Shown here: piece by piece, positions 35,216-46,649 of the stretch
Position numbering within the stretch: the stretch's first letter is position 1
How the letters are laid out: each line of letters begins with the position of its first letter
Source of the DNA: Isoetes taiwanensis
Taxonomy: Eukaryota; Streptophyta; Lycopodiopsida; Isoetales; Isoetaceae
Reading direction: 5' to 3'
Length of the DNA stretch: 64,000 nt
Assembly: GCA_021234155.1 (NCBI GenBank)
Contig: JAJEKV010000097.1
Span: 1,240,001 to 1,304,000, forward strand
Program-made: the position numbers and the translations under genes
Notes under the pieces: model-generated
The model's database searches: none
Seen by the model: only the letters and a program-made list of their open reading frames with translations
Told to the model about the DNA's origin: nothing

Positions 35216-35445
35216 GCACTACGGGGGTGGTGCATGCTTGTATATATTGGGATGTTTTCGCATTTTATATGATTAGCCTGCGAGTTTGTCGGCCGATTGA
35301 TTGCGCCCGCGGTTTTCCCTCGAAAACCCTTCGGGGGGTTTTTAATCCGGCAAGAATCCGCTTGCTGCGTTTTTTGTATTGGGTCCCATAGACCGATTGG
35401 TCTCCGTGGGCGATAAAAGTAACTTCCTTCCTTCCTTCCTTCTCT

Positions 35446-37416
35446 GAAATTTACACATCAAATTTGGGTTGAATTTTTTGCCAAAGAGTACTATAATGGT
35501 TGTCACATAGTGGGGCATTGCTCAAAGGGTACTATAATGGTTGTCAATGGTTGTCATGTGTGTCAAGGGTACATTGCCTAGTCGTCAACGCCAATCTTGG
35601 GGAACTCCCTCGCATTAGAGATTTCAATCTCTCAATTGTACAAGATCTATATAGTCGCCATAGCCATTCGATGACGATTATACATATGTTCATATACTCG
35701 ACCGATATTGTATGTAGCATGGGTGGTATGTATGTGATCAGTCATGTGCAAGTAGTATTTGGTTGCTTTGGCTTGGCTTCTTCGAGGGGGTATGTGGGGT
35801 ATGGGATAAAGCCTTGAAAAGGTTGGGGCCCATTATATAACGATTTTCATGAAGGATCCGCCCTCTTGGTGTGTTGCTTAGCACTAAGAGATTATTGTGT
35901 AACATTTGGCATCACAACCAAGGTTCAATTAGTGGCAGCCACCACCATGTAACTAACTAACTATAACTTTCCCACCATGTTGTGGATCATGTATGTTACT
36001 ACAATTTCAACTTGCACCATCTGCTATATGCCATTTGTGATCCTAATAATTTGGTTCCAATTCAAACATGTTTGGAATATATCCAAATACCCAAGTGAAG
36101 ATACGTAATTCCACACTATATAGAAATGCTCCATGTCGAATGTTTATTTCCTTATCTAATACATCCACGTGATGTGACTCGTTTAATGGTGCTATAGATG
36201 AAGACCTATAGCTTAAAATATTGTGAGTACAGGGAAGTGATGACATTGCGAGGTTTGGAGTTAGGCTATGCATCAATGTTTCATTCCTCTACAAAACCTG
36301 CTCCTTAGATGTTTGAAGCTCTTCGTGACAAAAAATTGATCAGAGGTCTTCAAGCAGTTCTCTCATTTCTATGCTAACAAAACATGTATTTCCATTCTCT
36401 GCTCTATTACACTTGTCCTTATGCTTCTGCAATACTTCTTCCATGCCGAGCACCAAATATTTCTTCAGGCCAATTCCAATAAAGTCATGGTATCAAGCAT
36501 TCTATTGTCTAGAAGTAGCAATTTGAATTGATTGTCAAAACATGACTTTGGACTATGATTTAAGCCACATCACCCTTCGGCCATGGAGGGCAACCCGCCG
36601 TCTTGTGCAAAGACCTTGTTTTTTTCAGGCGGGGGAGGGGGGGAGGCAAATTTGTATTTGAGATGGCTTTTCTTGTGTTCATCCCAGATTGGTTTCATTT
36701 GAGTCTATAGTTGCATCATGCACAATGAACAAAGGAAGAGAAAATAAAAAGGAAGTAACTGGACCAGTAATGATAAAAAAAAGATTAATCGTGATCAAAT
36801 TACTTGACAAAATAAGGAAATTAAGGTCAAATGCAAGATCATTTTACATTTAGAGTACTTCTAACATTGATCAAAATAAATCCAATAGTTTTCAGTTTGA
36901 AACACTTTCTATCATGGATTGTAGGAGATGGACCTTTATCATTGGGCTGATTGTATTCTTCATCTTCGCTAACCTGTTTAAAAAAAGAAAAGAACTTGGT
37001 CAATTCTTAAATTATGCACCTATTTCAAACAAGTTATATGCCTCTATATTTTTGGATTTAACACATATTCTAAGTAAGTTGCTTAAAATCACAATATCAG
37101 TAAGGCCATATTTATTGATTAGATTATGGACTAGTCTTCCATTACTTATGGAAAGGCCAGTATTACAGCATCCAGCAAGGAAGTATTTCAATCAAGTTAT
37201 ATGCCTCCTCTATATTTTTGAATTTAAGTCTTTAAGCCTTATAGATTAACATGAGCATGAGAGAAGGTTGAAGCTTGCCACATCTGTTTTTGACTATATA
37301 ACAAATGGCTGAATTACTTTCTTGCTGTAAGATAGACCAGCATCATGTTCGGAATGAGGTGGATGCCACTATTGAAGAATATAGTAAAAAGGTGAAATCA
37401 CAGCTCCAAGGCTATT
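35446..37416. other. No recognisable gene
   Basis: Short frames only (for example 36914-37249 plus and 36276-36043 minus) without known motifs. The stretch 36545-36610 is a copy of the dispersed repeat family also seen at 54640-54790 (GGAGGGCAACCCGCCG on plus; TTAAGCCACATCACCC). Confidence 0.4.
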
Positions 37417-37793
37417 CTAGTTAACAATTAAATGTGAATCGAAAGGCATCTTAAAATTTCCAATAAAATTGCTAACCTCGTCAAAATTAAGATAAATAGG
37501 TTCTTGGTTCTTCAAGTTTGCTCCATCCTCTTGCTTTAACTTCTTCTTAAACACAATCCCAGGGCTAGGTTTCTTGACGTAGTCACTAGCTTTATGCTGC
37601 AACACAAAAAATATCATAAGCATATAATTTTTCAAGCAATAAAATGTTGATTCACATGCAGATTATCATTTTCTTTATACCTTACATACTTCATAACCTT
37701 TTGCAATCATTTTCTTCTTCCATACTGTATATCCACCTCGTCTTTTATTTTCCGTACAAGATCATCAATTGGACACGTTCCCCAATCATTGAA
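37417..37793 (-). pseudogene. Two-exon fragment, unassigned
   Basis: Minus strand. Upstream exon 37793-37681 (acceptor TTATAG, donor AAG-GTATAA) reads FNDWGTCPIDDLVRKIKDEV then, after a one-base frameshift, KKMIAKGYEVCK. Downstream exon 37596-37417 (acceptor TTGCAG) reads HKASDYVKKPSPGIVFKKKL and ends at a stop after FDSHLIVN. Splice signals are good and the protein looks real, but I do not know the family. Confidence 0.5.
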
Positions 37794-38202
37794 CTATAAC
37801 ATCAAAGAAAGTTATCAAAATACATATAAAAAAAGGGGATTTCGACATAACCCTTACACTTTACAAGCAATAGAATAAAACAAAGGATTTTGAGCTGGCC
37901 TCCAGCAAATGTCTACAATCAAAGTTTCTCAGAAATTATGGCATATGGACTTACAGATGGATGGGGTTCACAGATGTATGGAAGCTTGTATGACAGTACT
38001 GCGCAGGACTGTGCAGTTGCTACAAGTAGCATTGTTCAATTGGATCTGCAAGGATCATAAGCATGTCTAACCAAATCTTGTACCTTCCAAGTCTATGTTC
38101 ACTTTATCATAATTGAAGGGTCAAATGCAGTTGCACAATCTTCAAAAATGTCACATCGTTTACCTTTTACTTTAGAGGCAAATTAAGATATTGCTTTAAT
38201 AG

Positions 38203-39600
38203 GTGCGAGGGCAGAGATAGATTGCCTAGAAATGCAGAAGCATTCCATACTTGTGGACATATATTCACAACTTGAAATTCAAGACACTCAATCTCAGGAC
38301 TTTAGTATGGATCTCGATGTGAGATAATCTGAGTATTTCAGTGCTTAACACATTCACTCCTATGGCAGATCATAGCTGAATGGCATTACAGATCCTTGAC
38401 CATGAACTAATCTTAGAGGAATTAAGAATATTACTGGATGCGCTTAAAAAGGACAAACAGTTAACAAGGTTAGTAATAAAATATTCCGTAGCTATGGCAA
38501 CACCGATATACTAACATCATAGATCTGTTCTCATTTTTGCAGAAATGAATCGGTGGAAGAAAAGGAACAGCTAAAGGAACAAATTCGGGTCATGGCATCC
38601 CTTCTAGAGGAGAGAGGGGGGTTGATATATGCTCTGCAGAATGATCTAACTTATGTTCATCAACAAATGACCGAATCCAAAGAAGAGAAACAAAAGTTGC
38701 TTATGAGTTGCAAAGAAATAATGAAAAGTCTGCATCTCATGTTAAGATCTTGGAGCAGTTTCTGATCCAGAAAGAAACAGAGGCTTTGTTTAATCAGTTA
38801 AGCAAAGATGCACTTGAAATGGCTGTTGAGGAATACCATGAGAAGGTTAAAAGTCTATATGAGGAGATATGAAATAAAGATGCTGCTCTTGCAGGGGCCA
38901 CATCAGAAATAAATCAAAGAAGTTCGATGCTTATGGAGATACTCTCGCAGCTTCAGAAGATTCAATCTAAGCTGACTGGACGGGATGACTTCTTTTTAGA
39001 ACTCGAGGTTAGATAGCTACATATATAGATAATAACACTATAAGGTCCGATATCTGTGTCTAATCCCTGTGCAACCCATCTACAGGTTCATGACCACGAA
39101 AGGATCCTAATGGAACTACAGGAATCATTGGATAACCTTGTAATAAAGAAGAACTTGATATCAAGGTTTGTATTGGGAAATTGCGTTACTAGCTGACAAT
39201 GATGTAGTAGTAACGTTCTCTTATATTTGCAGGCAGCTGGATGAGCTTAACAGTGCATGGAAAGCAGAAAGAGAACAGCTGAAGGAACAAATTAGAACAA
39301 CATCTTCGCTTCTACAAGACAGAGAGGTTCAGATATTTGCGTTGCAGCATAATCTAGTTTATGCTGACAAACAGTTAACAGAAGAAGAAGGGAAAAGGGA
39401 GTTGCTAAGAATAAGTCTGCAAAGGCTATGATAAATATTAATTACCGAGGCGCATGAATTTGTAGTCAGTGACAAACAAACGATGGCTTTAACATTGAGA
39501 TCACAAATAAAGCAACATGTGGACTTCCATCAGAGAGCATTAGGATAGCTTGAACAGAACTCCATCACTGAGTTTGGAGTCATGTCACTGAACCATTTTG
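38203..39600 (+). pseudogene. Coiled-coil exons in tandem modules, kinesin-tail-like
   Basis: Exon a 38203-38318 (GARAEIDCLEMQKHSILVDI), exon b 38392-38468 (ILDHELILEELRILLDALKK), exon c 38543-39007 (EKEQLKEQIRVMASLLEER). Second module: the end of exon c repeats a (GATSEINQRSSMLMEILSQL), exon b' 39086-39165 (VHDHERILMELQESLDNLVI), exon c' from 39233 (EREQLKEQIRTTSSLLQDRE). All have AG/GT borders in matching phase. A TGA near 38868, a frameshift near 38705 and TGA/TAA near 39428 disable it. The heptad-rich sequence looks like the tail of a plant kinesin or similar motor, a low-confidence family call. Confidence 0.65.
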
Positions 39601-40450
39601 CAGGTATTTGATAATGGAATAATGAAAAGATTAGAGTTAAAAGGTGTTGTTGTAGAAGCTCTTATCAATATGTATGGCGAGTGTTTTCTTCATATATACA
39701 ACATAAAGACAAGGAAAGTGCTTTCAAGATTTTTGAGAAAATGCAGCAGAAAGGCACTCAGCACAGATAAGTTTGCACATACAATGATTCTAAGTGTATG
39801 CTTGACTTTCATAGGGCAGGGAAAGAAACTTCACGCTGAGGTGGTAGTCCATGAGTGGATATCTGACAGGATCAACACAATTATTTGATAGGATGCTTTA
39901 AACGCACTTATCATGGACTGCCATTATTAGTTTTGCAATGATTATCATGTATAGTAAGTGTGGATGGCTTCATGATGCCCAAGTGGTCTTCGATCAATAC
40001 CATGAGACTAAAATCCAACAAAAAGGGCTTGCAGCCCGACGATATCTGCTTGTCTTTTGAGTTTGAATGTATTTGCTAGTCTTGCAGCCCTAGCAGAAAC
40101 TGAAATGATTCATGCTCAGATGCTTGATGGTGGATATGACTAGAGGTCATTGTTGGCACTATCCTCGTCACTGCATATAGAAGATATGGTAGCATAAATC
40201 ATGCACGAATGATTTTTGACAACATGGATAACCAGAATTTGCTCTCACGGTCTTTCAAGATTGGGTTGTATTCTCAGCATGTAATCTGTAGCCACATGCA
40301 ACAGGCAGGTCAAGAGATAGATAGTGCTACTTAAGTTAGCATTCTTGCTGCAATGCCATCCATGATATGTATGCCAAGTACGGCAATTTAGAGGTGGCAA
40401 ATCACTTATTTACCTGGATGGGGCATTGCACAGTCTCATCTCCATGAAGA
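39598..40450 (+). pseudogene. PPR protein pseudogene
   Basis: Plant P/L/S-type pentatricopeptide repeats in broken frames: VVVEALINMYGEC (39650), LTFIGQGKKLHAEVVVHEW (39800), YSKCGWLHDAQVVFDQYHE (39955), LAALAETEMIHAQMLDGGYD (40080), ARMIFDNMDNQN (40205) and a final MYAKYGNLEVANHLF-like unit (40370). Several units are recognisable in order. Intact members bind organellar RNA for editing or processing. It begins right after the coiled-coil module, probably a separate insertion. Confidence 0.8.
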
Positions 40451-40604
40451 ATCTACCTTGTGTCTGGCTGGACAGCAAACACAAATGTGTCTCCTAAATC
40501 AGGAGCCAACTTTATTAACATTTGGGAAAAGCTACTTTATGACAAGCAGGATGCAACTAATGAAGATGGTAACTACAGATGCATTTACCTAGGTGAGAAC
40601 TCAC

Positions 40605-40845
40605 CTGTTAACTGAATTGTCCTTTCCTTGTTGTTCTTCACAGTTTCTAGGTTCCCTTTGCTTTATTTCAAGGTTTCTTCTTACCCGTTTCTCCATTTCA
40701 TCAAAGAAATCTTGATATATTTCAGCTGGCATATTACCAAAGAACCTGGCCATTCGTTCTTCTCTAGCACATTCGTCACTTTCATCCCCAGCCCGATTTC
40801 CAGAAGCATGGGCTTTGCCCTTTCCTTTGTCTTGTCCACCAGCCA
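40605..40845 (-). CDS. Single unassigned exon, minus strand
   Basis: Bounded by a strong acceptor (TTGTTTCAG) at 40846 and donor (AACAG-GTGAGT) at 40604. Encodes a hydrophilic stretch: AGGQDKGKGKAHASGNRAGD, then EERMARFFGNMPAEIYQDFF and EMEKRVRRNLEIKQREPRN. No stop inside. I do not recognise the family; partner exons were not found. Confidence 0.5.
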
Positions 40846-40859
40846 CTGAAACAATCATA

Positions 40860-41505
40860 ACCAAAGCTTAAAATAAAAACTTTCCCTCGGTGGTTCATAG
40901 ATTCGGTAGAAAATTTTTTTCCCTCCCATCGGCCCAGTCGGTGGATCATTCGATTCGATAGTAGATAGTATATGGTCTTTGAATGACCTTAAAAATCCCA
41001 TACTATCGATTCGATAGTAGATATAAACTCTAAACCTTTACTGCTCGAACCATTGAATATGCTCGAAGCTTTACTGCTCGAACTATTGAATGTGCTATAA
41101 CCATTGGAACCTTATGTTTTTTATAAAGTTAATGACATTGCTAGTCTTCATAAAAAAAAAATCATTCATGAGGGACTTACTAATAGGATTGAAAAGATAA
41201 ACTAGAATACAAAATGTTGTCAATAATCATTGTTTAACTTTATTGACATGTATAAATGTTAGGGCATCACAAATGATGTGAGTGATAAGCTTGTAGTCAT
41301 TCGTTTGTAATGGGGTTTGTCCTTATCCATTCCAATCTTTGTTAAATCCCACCCTAAACCAATAACATTAATTTATTACATTAATAATTCCTTGTTGCAT
41401 GTTGGCATTCATGCATTTTCCATGGTCATGTTGCTAGGTCTATATAGCATATCGCACATTTTTAGCACATTCATGTTTTTGTTGGGTTTTTGGTAGTTGT
41501 TTTCT
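40860..41505. other. No gene; short repeats
   Basis: Contains CGATTCGATAGTAGATA twice (near 40948 and 41006) and a TTTACTGCTCGAAC / TTGAAT unit twice (near 41037 and 41070). Otherwise featureless AT-rich sequence. Confidence 0.5.
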
Positions 41506-41509
41506 CACT

Positions 41510-41780
41510 ATGAACAATAGTGGCTCCAGCAACACTAGTAGTTGAAATGCTTATTTACCAGGTCATGCATCCTCATCCTCATCTTCGCCTTCGTCTTCGT
41601 CTGTTCCATCGCCTCGCCGAAGACACAGAAAAAGACCTAGAAATAACCCTGTTGAGGCATTGTACCTCAATCGCGAAAGTTGTTGGTGCAATACATGTCG
41701 TGGTAGTGCTACACGTTCTTATCATGTTCGACAAGAACATGAGGCAAGATATGGCATGTGGCAACAGGCCGCAATAAAGT
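41510..41780 (+). pseudogene. Possible CACTA transposase N-terminal scrap
   Basis: A frame from ATG at 41510 with one stop at 41543 encodes a Ser-rich stretch, the basic SPRRRHRKRPRNN, and SCWCNTCRGSATRSYHVRQE then HEARYGMW. A Cys-x-Cys-x2-Cys cluster followed by His and an HxxxxG is reminiscent of the N-terminal CPC..C..HL..G region of TNP2-type transposases. The match is to pattern only, and no catalytic core follows. Confidence 0.35.
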
Positions 41781-41879
41781 GATGAAGAATGTTGGCTCGA
41801 GCAGGAAGCCAGCGAGATATACTACCAATATCCCCTCATGGGTCCAAAAATGCTAGACCCTAGCATATTAGCATGTCCT

Positions 41880-42500
41880 GGACATACGTGCTGGAAATGT
41901 GCTGGAAGAACTTCATGCCCATCACTCGTCGCCCTTCACTCCCCTTCAATGTTTTTTCGTCCTCCTCTCTCTCTATAGCGGGAAAAGAATAGCAAGAACG
42001 ATTTGGAGCGGTTTGGAGCTCCTGGAATGGCAATTTTTGCAGCCATGTCATCAATCCTATGGGAATCGGTTGCATTCAGCGGGAAAAATTGGGATGAACC
42101 ATTTTCTTTTGATTATAGGTCTTACTTCAAGGCAGTGGAGAGCAATGGATTGGGAATGATGTTTCTCTGAATCTATTGCTTTTTAATCTATTGCCTTCTC
42201 TGATCTATTGCCTTCTCTGAATCTAGTACGATGTTTTTAATGTCTCCAGCACATACAACAACTTACCTAATAACTGCTCACCATATGAAAGATCATCAAG
42301 AGCCCTAGCCTGGCCATGTTAAGATACAAAGGAGCAAATTCATGAGCACATTTACAACTCCTGTGTATCCAAGCAACGTGCCACTTAAAAATGATAGCAC
42401 CTTTTTTTGCCAATCCTAAAGGCATATTAAGAGCCTATAGTCAAAGCATATCCTGCCAAAGTGCCATAAACATGTAGATGTGAACCAATTCTGGGTAGTT
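41880..42500. other. No recognisable gene
   Basis: Short frames (41899-42159 plus) without known motifs. A short duplication AATCTATTGC / CTTCTCTGA lies near 42170-42225. The satellite array begins downstream. Confidence 0.4.
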
Positions 42501-42516
42501 CGTCAAATGTAGAACC

Positions 42517-43125
42517 CAACATGCCAAGGTGGTTCCAACATGCCAAGGTAGCTCAAACACGCCATGTGGGCCCCAACATGACATCTAGGCCCAAACATGG
42601 CACCTAGGCTCCAAAATGCCATGCTGGCTCCAACATGCCACCTAGGCTCCAACATACCACCTAGGCTCAAACATGCCACTTAGGCTCAAATATGCTACCT
42701 CACCAAAGGGAGAAGCCAAGTGTAACCTTCCAATTGCCACTACAACAGACAACTTAGCAGACAATGCCATCTCCTTGCAGACAACTTAACATAATCTTAG
42801 TTACAGTCAGAGATCACCATTAATGACTTACATTCAACAGCTTCTCTTTTACAGAAAGACAAGTGCCCTGGCCTGGATGGTTTCCCAGTGGAATTTTTTC
42901 AGGAATATTGGGATTGGTTGGGTTTGCCAAGGTGGCTCAAACATGCCACGTGGACTCCAATATGCCATCTAGGCTCAAACATGCCACCTAGCTTGAAATG
43001 CCATGCAGGCTCCAACATGCCACATGGGCTCCAACATGCCAAGGTGGCTCAAACATGCCACGTGGACTCTAATATGCCACCTAGGCTCAAACATACCACT
43101 TAGGCTCAAATATGCTACCTCACCA
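42517..43125 (-). repeat. 19-bp satellite, reverse-oriented arm
   Basis: Monomers such as CATGCCACCTAGGCTCCAA and CATGCCAAGGTGGCTCAAA in two blocks (42517-42712 and 42905-43125), separated by unrelated sequence with an RT scrap. Each block ends in the same junction, ATATGCTACCTCACCAAAGG, so the block end was duplicated. Confidence 0.85.
42836..42925 (+). pseudogene. LINE RT scrap inside satellite
   Basis: About 90 bp reads QKDKCPGLDGFPVEFFQEYW, the block 0/1 motif of plant L1 RT (compare GKSPGPDGFPPEFY of LINE-A). No other LINE sequence adjoins it, so it is a small captured fragment. Confidence 0.7.
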
Positions 43126-43275
43126 AAGGGGAGAAGCCAAGCTCTGGGAGATGGAACACAAAAACGTTCCCAATGTAGCCTTTCTTGGCAGCGCTCCTCC
43201 GGGACGACGTATGCTAATGCCCCCCCTTCCGGAGCTCGATTTCCCTATCCAACCGTTGAATCCTCTGTTTAAGGA

Positions 43276-45636
43276 GCATGTTTGAGCCACCATGGCATGT
43301 TCGAGTCTAGGTGGCATGTTGGAGCCTAGGTGGCATGTCTGAGCCACCTTGGCATGATGGGGCCTAAGTGGCATGTTTTGGAGCCCACGTGGCATGTTTG
43401 AGACACCTTGGCATGTTGGAGCCTAGGTGGAATATTGGATCTTGCGTGGCATGTTTGAGCCACCTTGGCATGTCTGGGCCACCTTGGCATGTTCGATCCT
43501 ATGTGGCATGTTGGAGCCTAGGTGGCATGTTTGAGCCACCTTGGCATGTTGGAGCCTAGGTGGCATGTTGGAGCCGAGGTGGCATGTTTAAGCCACCTTG
43601 GCATGTTTATCCTAGGTGGCATATTGGAGCCTAGGTGGCATGTTTGAGCCACCTTGGCATGCTGGAGCCTAGGTGGCATGTTGGAGCATACGTGTTTGAG
43701 CCACCTTGGCACGTTGGAGCATAGGTGGCATGTTGGAGCCCATGTGGCATGTTTGAACCACCTTGGCATGTTTGGGCCACCTTGGCATGTTTGATCATGG
43801 GTGGCATGTTGGAGCCTAGGTGGCATCTTGGAGCATGTGTGGCATGTTTGAGCCACCTTGGCATGATTGAGCCTAGGTGGCATGTTGGAGACGAGGTGGC
43901 ATGTTTGAGCCACCTTGGCATGTTGGAGCCTAGGTGGCATGTTGGAGCCTACGTGTTTGAGCCACCTTGGCACGTTGGAGCATAGGTGGCATGTTGGAGC
44001 CCATGTGGCATGTTTGAACCACCTTGGCATGTTTGGGCCACCTCGGCATGTTTGAGCCAACTCGGCATGTTTGAACCACCTTGGCATGTTTGATCCTAGG
44101 TGGCATGTTTGAGCCTAGGTGGCATATTGGTGTGCATGTGGCATGTTTGAGCCATCTTGGCATGTTTGAGCCTAGGTGGCATGTTGGAGCCGAGATGGCT
44201 TGTTTGAGCCACCGTGGCAGGTTGGAGCCTAGGTGGCATGTTGGAGCTCGCGTGGCATGTTTGAACCACCTTGGCATGATGGAGCCTAGGTGGCATGTTG
44301 GAGCCCACGTGGCATGGTTGAGCCACCTTGGCATGTTTGAGCCTAGGTGGCATGGTTGAGCCACCTTGGCATGTTTGAGCCTAGGTGACATGGTTGAGCC
44401 ACCTTGGCATGTTTGAGCCTAGGTGACATGTTGGAGCCGAGGTGGTATGTTTGAGCCAACTTGGCATGTTGGATCCTAGGTGGCATGTTGGAGCCTAAAT
44501 GGCATGTTTGAGCCACCTTGGTATGACGGAGCCTAGGTGGCATGTTGGAACCCACGTGGCATGTTTGAGCGTGGCATGGCATGTTTGAGCCACCTTGGCA
44601 TGTTTGAGCCTAGGTGGCATGTTGGTGTCTGGGTGGCATATTTGAGCCAACTTCGGCATGTTTGAACCACCTTGGCATGTTTGCTCCTAGGTGGCATGTT
44701 GGAGGCTAGATGGCATCTTGGAGTGCGCGTGGCATGTTTGAGCCATTTTGGCATGTTTGAGCCTAGATGGCATGTTGGAGCCGAGGTGGCATGTTTGAGC
44801 TACCTTGGCATGTTGGAGCCTAGGTGGCATGTTTGAGCCACCTTGGCATGCTAGAGCCTAGGTGGCATGTTGGAGCCATCTTGGCATGATGGAGCCTAGG
44901 TGGCATGTTGGAGCCCACGTGGCATGTTTGAGCCACCTTGGCATGTTGGAGCCTAGGTGGCATTCTAGAGCGCGTGTGGCATGTTTGAGCCACCTTGGCA
45001 TGTTTGAGCCTAGGTGGCATGTTGGAGTCTAGATGGCACATTTGAGCCAACTTGGCATGCTGAATCCTAGGTGGCATGTTGGAGCCTGCGTGGCATTTTT
45101 GAGCCACCTTTGCATGTTTGATCCTAGGTGGCATGTTGGAGTCCGCGTGGCATGTTGGAGCCTAGGTGGCATGTTTGAGCCACCTTGGCATGATGGAGCC
45201 TAGGTGGCATGTTAGAGCCCATGTGGCATGCTTGAGCTACCTTGGCATGTTGGAGCATGCGTGGCATGTTTGAGCCACCTTGGCATGTTGGAGGCAAAGT
45301 GGCACCTTGGAGAGAGCGTGGCATGTTTGAGCCATCTTTGCATGTTTGAGCCTAGGTGGCATGTTTGAGCCGATGTTGGAACCGGCGTGGCATGTTTGAG
45401 CCAACTTGGCATGTTTTATCCTAGGTCGCATGTTGGAGCCTAGGTGGCATCTTGAAGCGAGCCGAGGCACCTTGGCATGTTTGATCCTAGGTGGCATGTT
45501 GGAGCCCGCATGACATGTTTGGGCCACCTTGGCGTGTTGGAGCCTAGGTGGCATGTTGGAGTCCGCATGGCGTGTTTGACCCACCTTGGCATGTTTGAGC
45601 CTAGGTGGCATATTTGAGCCACCTTGGCATGTTGAC
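43276..45636 (+). repeat. 19-bp satellite, forward array
   Basis: About 120 tandem 19-mers over 2.36 kb. Two monomer types alternate loosely: TTGGAGCCTAGGTGGCATG and TTTGAGCCACCTTGGCATG. Variants include TTGGAGCCCACGTGGCATG; a few units are truncated (near 43690 and 43955). Adjacent types form a hairpin AGGTGGC-ATGTTTGA-GCCACCT. The monomer has no stop on the minus strand and three monomers make 57 bp, so long minus-strand frames with a 19-residue period appear; these are not evidence of a gene. Confidence 0.95.
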
Positions 45637-45639
45637 TTT

Positions 45640-46080
45640 GGCTAACTTCAGTCTCGACAAATGGCAACGGTGTATGAAAGGAGAGAAAATGAAAAAGAGA
45701 TGATTTTTTTGGGTGGAATGGTAGTAAAGCCTTGGGAAATAGCAAATCATGCCTTAAGAAGTAACATCATGGCTCATGCAAAGTGCCATTGAAATTCGAG
45801 TGGTCTTCCAAACTTGAACTTTGGGGTCTTCAACCTTTGACTTCAAGTGTTCAAGATGCTTAGGTGATCAAATATTCTTCAAGAACTGCCTATATGATGC
45901 CAAACTAGTGTCCATCTTTGGTTCTTCACTACAAGTTGCCAAGTGATGGATGTCTTCAAGTTTCACGCTCTACAAGCTCTCACAGACGCATGTATGAAGT
46001 CAAATGCTAGTGAAGTGTGAAGCGTGCATATAGTTGTTGTATGCTGCCATTTTGTGGCAGTAATGGCATGTGGACAACTT
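45640..46080. other. No recognisable gene
   Basis: Unique-looking sequence between the satellite and the A/C-rich repeat. No coding potential seen. Confidence 0.4.
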
Positions 46081-46084
46081 GGTC

Positions 46085-46340
46085 ATACATGGATTCTTAG
46101 AAAACCATAAAAAACCACACCTCAAAAAAACACTACCTTAAAAAACAACATCCCTTCAAAAAACCATACAGCCTAAGAAAACAACACATCCATAAAAAAG
46201 AAACTACGCCTCCTTAAGAAACCACACATTAATAATAAAAAAAAAACTATGGTTCGTTAAGTAAAACTACAGCATATCCTTGAAAAACCACACGTCCGTA
46301 TAACTACATTTTACAAATCTTCAAAAAAACAACCCGTATT
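46085..46340. repeat. A/C-rich degenerate repeat
   Basis: About ten irregular units around CCTTAAAAAACCACAC with variable A runs, for example near 46105, 46135, 46165, 46215 and 46280. It could belong to the CACTA subterminal region. Confidence 0.5.
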
Positions 46341-46649
46341 GTGTTTTTATTGTTGTTTTCAGCTGTGGACCAAATGTTGGGGTTGTAGTGAGACCAATTC
46401 AATGCTTTATGACAATTCACATTGAATATTTTATAAAAGTTTGCTCTAAGTTGATTTTCTTGCAATTCGATTAGGCTATATAAGACCTAAGAACATACAT
46501 GCATAAACACCTAAATATTGGTCATATTGTTTATGTAGTACCATTAATGTTATTTATACATTTATCATATTATCATTAAAACCATGATAGTCTAATTAAA
46601 AACCATAAAATGTTTATTTACAAGGTTGTTTCCCTCATGCGAGCTAGTG

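Larger units (their letters stand above)
30185..35445 (+). mobile_element. LINE-B copy 2, near full length
   Basis: GC-rich plus-strand LINE. ORF1 remnant at 30280-30894, ORF2 at about 31930-35215, then the 3' UTR with AAAACCC-TTCG-GGGGGTTTT at 35323-35343, terminal box (CCCATAGACCGATTGGTCTC), and a TTCC tail (35432-35441). The whole coding region is frameshifted. The 5' end is placed where composition changes, about 30185. Confidence 0.85.

Noticed and set aside
42517-43270. CRISPR-like array
   Set aside because: Monomers are contiguous with no unique spacers, and the context is a plant nuclear genome.
43518-45745. Long minus-strand frames encoding a 19-residue repeat peptide (MPRWLKHATWAPTCHLGSN-like)
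   Set aside because: They arise because the 19-bp monomer lacks stops and 3 x 19 bp is a multiple of three. Similar frames are open on the other strand as well, with no start context, splice sites or conserved codon bias.
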